DNA of 8,688 bases, taken from positions 1 to 8,688 of the forward strand of contig DBCN01000117.1 in assembly GCA_002293065.1 (NCBI GenBank), written 5' to 3'. Of this stretch, positions 6,610-8,688 are shown one piece after another. Position 1 is the first letter of the stretch. Every line of letters begins with the position of its first letter. The notes below the pieces were generated by a model. The model did not search any database and had not been told where the DNA came from. It saw nothing but the letters and a program-made list of their open reading frames with translations. The DNA is from Opitutia bacterium UBA957. GTDB taxonomy: Bacteria > Verrucomicrobiota > Verrucomicrobiia > Opitutales > UBA953. The position numbers and the translations under genes are program-made.

Positions 6610-7494
6610 TTAATAGACGAGTTTGTTGATCGGGTATTCCACGATGCCTTCGGCCCCGGCGGCCTTGAGCGTCGGGATGAATTCGCGCGCCTGGCGGGCG
6701 TCGATGATCGTTTCGACCGCGATCCACTCGGGATTGCTGAGCGGCGCGACCGTCGGATTGCGCAAGGCGGGCAGGGCGGCGGCGACCTGGTCGAGCTTCG
6801 CCTTCGGCAGGTTGAACTTGAGGCCGACCATGTGCTGCGCGGCGAGGGCGCCTTGGAGCATCAACACGATCTGCTCGATCTTCGCGCGCTTGGCGGGATT
6901 CGCCCACGCGGCCTTGTTGGCGACGAGCACCGTCGTCGTTTCCATGAGCTGGGCGACGATGCGCAGCTTGTTGGCCTTGATGGAGGAGCCGGTCTCGGTG
7001 ATGTCGACGATCGCATCGGCGAGCTCGGGGACCTTCACTTCGGTGGCGCCCCAGGAGAATTCGACGTCGCAATCGACGCCCTGCGCCTTGAACCAGCGGC
7101 GCGTCGTTTCGACGAGTTCCGTGGCGACGCGCTTGCCTGCGAGGTCCTTGGCCGTTTGGACCGGGGACGCCTCGGGCACGCAGAGGACCCAGCGGGATTT
7201 TTGGGCGGAAGCGCGGCTGTAGATCAGCTCGCAGACCTGCACGACGTCCGCGGCGTTCTCTTGGACCCAGTCCTGGCCGGTCAGGCCGCAGTCAAAGAAG
7301 CCATGTTCGACGTAGCGGGCGACCTCCTGGGCGCGGATGAAACGGCCGTCGAGGGTTGGGTCGTCAAAAGAGGGGCGGTAGGAGCGGCTGCTCTTGGCGA
7401 CCGGAAAGCCGGCACGGGCAAAAAGCTGGAGGGTGGCCTCTTCAAGGCTCCCTTTGGGCATCCCAATCATCAATTTAAGGGCTTCCTGACTCAT
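6610..7494 (-). CDS. hisG: ATP phosphoribosyltransferase, long form
   Basis: Catalyses the first, committed step of histidine synthesis: ATP plus PRPP to phosphoribosyl-ATP. With the ATG at 7492-7494 it has 294 residues, the size of the long HisG form that carries its own C-terminal ACT-like histidine-binding domain (about 215-294) and needs no HisZ. Visible marks are MPKGSLEEATL (12-22), RPSFDDPTLDGRFIRAQEV, CGLTGQDWV (69-77) and the PRPP-binding loop DAIVDITETGSS (160-171). The start is uncertain. The chosen ATG has AAGGG four bases ahead. A GTG at 7515 has GGAGG eight bases ahead. An ATG at 7536 has no Shine-Dalgarno sequence. The domain begins near residue 8 of the chosen start, so the longer forms add only a tail. 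The gene leads the aguB-aguA group. Confidence 0.93.
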   Translation of the reverse strand: MSQEALKLMIGMPKGSLEEATLQLFARAGFPVAKSSRSYRPSFDDPTLDGRFIRAQEVARYVEHGFFDCGLTGQDWVQENAADVVQVCELIYSRASAQKSRWVLCVPEASPVQTAKDLAGKRVATELVETTRRWFKAQGVDCDVEFSWGATEVKVPELADAIVDITETGSSIKANKLRIVAQLMETTTVLVANKAAWANPAKRAKIEQIVLMLQGALAAQHMVGLKFNLPKAKLDQVAAALPALRNPTVAPLSNPEWIAVETIIDARQAREFIPTLKAAGAEGIVEYPINKLVY

Positions 7495-7543
7495 TAGGCC
7501 CTTGAGGAAGCCCACGGACTGCCCCTCCGCAAGCATTAAGGGG

Positions 7544-7572
7544 TTGACTCGTTTGGTCCCCGAAATGACCCT
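7544..7572 (+). promoter_or_regulatory. Possible promoter of the lipoprotein gene
   Basis: TTGACT at 7544-7549 is a good -35. A 17-base spacer leads to GACCCT at 7567-7572, which keeps only the A and final T of a -10, so this end is weak. The -35 is 49 bases before the start codon, the same distance as at 8182. It lies in the divergent spacer between hisG and the lipoprotein gene. Confidence 0.3.
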
Positions 7573-7592
7573 TCCCGACCTACCCTACTGCC

Positions 7593-8066
7593 ATGCAGCG
7601 CTCTCTGCTTATCCTCTCCGCTTCCGTCCTGCTCGTTGCCTGTGAAGGCTCCAAGAGCCCATGGTCCACCGCTTCGCAAGCCTCCTCGGGCGTCAGCGAC
7701 GTCAACGGTAAGCCCGTCGAAGCGGCTGCCCCTGGCGCCAAGTTCTCTTGGGAGAAGGATGCTCCGGCCGAAGCCCCGAAGGCTGCCGTGGCCGCTGTCG
7801 TCGAAGCCCCGAAGGACGCCAATAAGGCCCGCGTGCTCGAAGTCCGCGAAGGTTCCGGCCTCATTTCCCTCCTCCGCTCCGATAAGCCCGACGTCAAGGC
7901 CCGCCTCCAGCTGGTCAAGGACGGCAAGGCTCTCCTCGTCGAAGTCGTGAAGGTCAGCGACAAGAACGAGATCATCGCCAACATCATCCCCAATCAGGAA
8001 AAGGCGCCGAAGCTGGCCGCTGGTGATGAAGTGGCTTGTGGTGTCCTCGCAGCCGCTGCCCAGTAA
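7593..8066 (+). CDS. Small lipoprotein of unknown function
   Basis: A 157-residue predicted lipoprotein. A basic, then hydrophobic signal peptide (residues 1-16) ends in the lipobox LVAC with C17 as the lipidated residue. The next residues, EGSKSP, give no firm sorting rule outside enterobacteria. An Ala/Pro/Glu-rich linker (about 48-76) holds a repeat EAPK with an 11-residue period. The C-terminal part (about 78-150) looks like a small beta-barrel: RVLEVREGSGLISLL, then LQLVKDGKALLVEVVKVS, IANIIP and LAAGDEVACG. This resembles FlgT-C/SH3-like surface domains, but I cannot assign it. All 15 lysines are AAG, and alanine is mostly GCC/GCT, which hints at high expression. The ATG at 7593 has no Shine-Dalgarno sequence. 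A terminator follows, so it appears to be a single-gene unit. Confidence 0.85.
   Translation: MQRSLLILSASVLLVACEGSKSPWSTASQASSGVSDVNGKPVEAAAPGAKFSWEKDAPAEAPKAAVAAVVEAPKDANKARVLEVREGSGLISLLRSDKPDVKARLQLVKDGKALLVEVVKVSDKNEIIANIIPNQEKAPKLAAGDEVACGVLAAAAQ
7769..7815 (+). repeat. Short in-frame direct repeat in the lipoprotein linker
   Basis: CGAAGCCCCGAAGG occurs at 7769-7782 and again at 7802-7815, 33 bases (11 codons) apart and in the same frame. Each copy encodes the end of EAPK plus the start of the next residue. It probably reflects a low-complexity linker that can grow or shrink by slippage. Confidence 0.55.
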
Positions 8067-8071
8067 TTAGT

Positions 8072-8089
8072 CGGGGCGAGACAGCCCCG
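8072..8089 (+). other. Small perfect hairpin after the lipoprotein stop
   Basis: CGGGGC (8072-8077) pairs perfectly with GCCCCG (8084-8089) around a six-base loop GAGACA, starting five bases after the TAA stop. It has no T-run of its own. It may protect the mRNA 3' end or slow the polymerase ahead of the terminator nine bases later. Confidence 0.45.
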
Positions 8090-8097
8090 TGACAGAA

Positions 8098-8134
8098 GGA
8101 CCCGCCCGCCCACGCTGGCGGGTTCTTTGTTTTT
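8098..8134 (+). terminator. Intrinsic terminator of the lipoprotein gene
   Basis: GGACCCGCC (8098-8106) pairs with GGCGGGTTC (8117-8125): nine pairs including one G-T, around a ten-base loop. The tract TTTGTTTTT (8126-8134) follows directly. Stem, GC content and T-run meet the usual rule for Rho-independent termination, so the lipoprotein transcript should end here, before the next promoter. Confidence 0.82.
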
Positions 8135-8181
8135 ACGCCACCCCCCTAAAACATCGAAAACAGGCTTATTTGGCTCTGCCG

Positions 8182-8210
8182 TTGACCCTTCGGGATGGCA
8201 CACCTATTGC
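8182..8210 (+). promoter_or_regulatory. Predicted promoter of the AsmA-like gene
   Basis: TTGACC (8182-8187), a 17-base spacer and TATTGC (8205-8210) make a fair sigma-70-type promoter located after the terminator. Transcription would start near 8217, leaving about 14 leader bases with no Shine-Dalgarno sequence before the ATG at 8231. Confidence 0.5.
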
Positions 8211-8230
8211 TGATTTTTCATACGCAGCCC

Positions 8231-8688
8231 ATGCCGAGTGCCCGTTCCATCGCCCGCCCAGGGAATGTCTCCCGTCGGGTTCTCAGCCTTTTGGGCGGGG
8301 TCATCCTTTTCATCGTCTTGGCGGCGGCCTTGGCGGTCTGGTCGGTCGGCCGCTTTGCCCCGAGCCTCCTTGATTCGACGTTATCCTCCAAGTCCGGTGC
8401 CCACCTCGCCGTCGAAAGCAATGAGACCAATTTGTTCGTCGGCCGGGTCAGCTTCACGGACTTCACGGTCACCAACCCGAGTCGCTGGACCGACGCGCGC
8501 TTCCTGAAGGGCAAGCGGCTGCGGCTCGACCTCGATCCGGCCACGTTCATCGGCACAGGTCGGCGCATCGTGCACTCGCTCGACCTCGACATCGACGAGC
8601 TCACGTTGGTCGGCAAGGAAGATTACCTGAAGGACAACAACGCCCAGGATATTTTCCGTGGGCTCAAGGCCGCGGACACCCCGCCCCC
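8231..8688 (+). CDS. AsmA-like membrane-anchored protein (N-terminal part, cut by window edge)
   Basis: The frame is open from the ATG at 8231 to the right edge, giving 152 complete codons; the rest is outside. A basic N-terminus (RSIARPGNVSRR) precedes one membrane helix (about residues 17-39), so the bulk should lie in the periplasm. After it come GRVSFTDFTVTNPSRWTDARFLKGKRLRLDLDPATF and SLDLDIDELTLVG. This alternation of 'shared/unique strand, V-x-NP, linear D-P, I-x-I-D-x-x-x-x' is the usual opening of AsmA/DUF748-type proteins. Such proteins are long beta-rich bridges linked to envelope lipid transport. The family call is inference from this opening alone; length and C-terminal domain are unknown. 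No Shine-Dalgarno sequence precedes the ATG. An out-of-frame reading from 8089 across the same bases is not protein-like. Confidence 0.72.
   Translation, partial: MPSARSIARPGNVSRRVLSLLGGVILFIVLAAALAVWSVGRFAPSLLDSTLSSKSGAHLAVESNETNLFVGRVSFTDFTVTNPSRWTDARFLKGKRLRLDLDPATFIGTGRRIVHSLDLDIDELTLVGKEDYLKDNNAQDIFRGLKAADTPP

Noticed and set aside
5818..7497. 559-codon open frame on the plus strand opposite aguB and hisG
   Set aside because: It spans two well-supported minus-strand genes and their junction, and is low-complexity (Asp, Arg, Gly, Leu) with no recognisable domain. It is a shadow.
1..8688. tRNA, rRNA, CRISPR, transposon, toxin-antitoxin or phage defence genes
   Set aside because: I looked for cloverleaf-like sequences, regularly spaced repeats, terminal inverted repeats and matching protein motifs on both strands and saw none. 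The window reads as ordinary chromosomal transport and metabolic genes.

Overview
The window is GC-rich bacterial DNA, packed with genes on both strands. It holds ten protein-coding genes, two of them cut by the window edges, and no stretch of more than 300 bases without a gene. I see no tRNA, rRNA, CRISPR array, insertion sequence or phage gene. Gene content, the FeoB variant, the general lack of Shine-Dalgarno sequences and the AsmA-like protein would fit a Verrucomicrobiota-type (for example Opitutales-like) chromosome. That placement is an inference from style, not proven.

Left part (1-1910, minus strand): a proton-dependent oligopeptide transporter (POT/PTR2 family), followed three bases later by a small one-helix membrane protein resembling DUF3592. 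The latter runs off the left edge. Next is a 127-base divergent spacer (1911-2037). It contains a good promoter and a perfect 8-1-8 palindrome that looks like a Fur box, just upstream of feoA.

Iron region (2038-4597, plus strand): a compact ferrous iron uptake operon, feoA, feoB and a 49-residue Cys-rich single-helix protein of the FeoB-associated type. Each junction is an ATGA stop/start overlap, so the three products are probably made by coupled translation. Fur with Fe2+ would be expected to switch the operon off when iron is plentiful.

Metabolic region (4700-7494, minus strand): hisG (long-form ATP phosphoribosyltransferase, first step of histidine synthesis), then aguB (N-carbamoylputrescine amidase) and aguA (agmatine deiminase), with 6- and 8-base gaps. 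AguA and AguB form the two-step agmatine to putrescine route. No arginine decarboxylase is in view, and hisG is the only histidine gene here. The spacer 4598-4699 separates the convergent feo and agu operons; no convincing terminator is visible in it.

Right part (7593-8688, plus strand): a small lipoprotein of unknown function that uses only AAG for lysine, followed by a hairpin and a convincing intrinsic terminator. Then comes a promoter and the N-terminal third or less of an AsmA-like, inner-membrane-anchored protein that runs off the right edge.

The genes are mostly ordinary housekeeping and transport functions. I did not find a convincing undescribed system. The points most worth a second look are the operator/promoter/start overlap at feoA, the tiny third feo gene, the unusual FeoB cysteine pattern, the orphan lipoprotein, and the shared GTTGAC element placed 50-52 bases before three plus-strand start codons.
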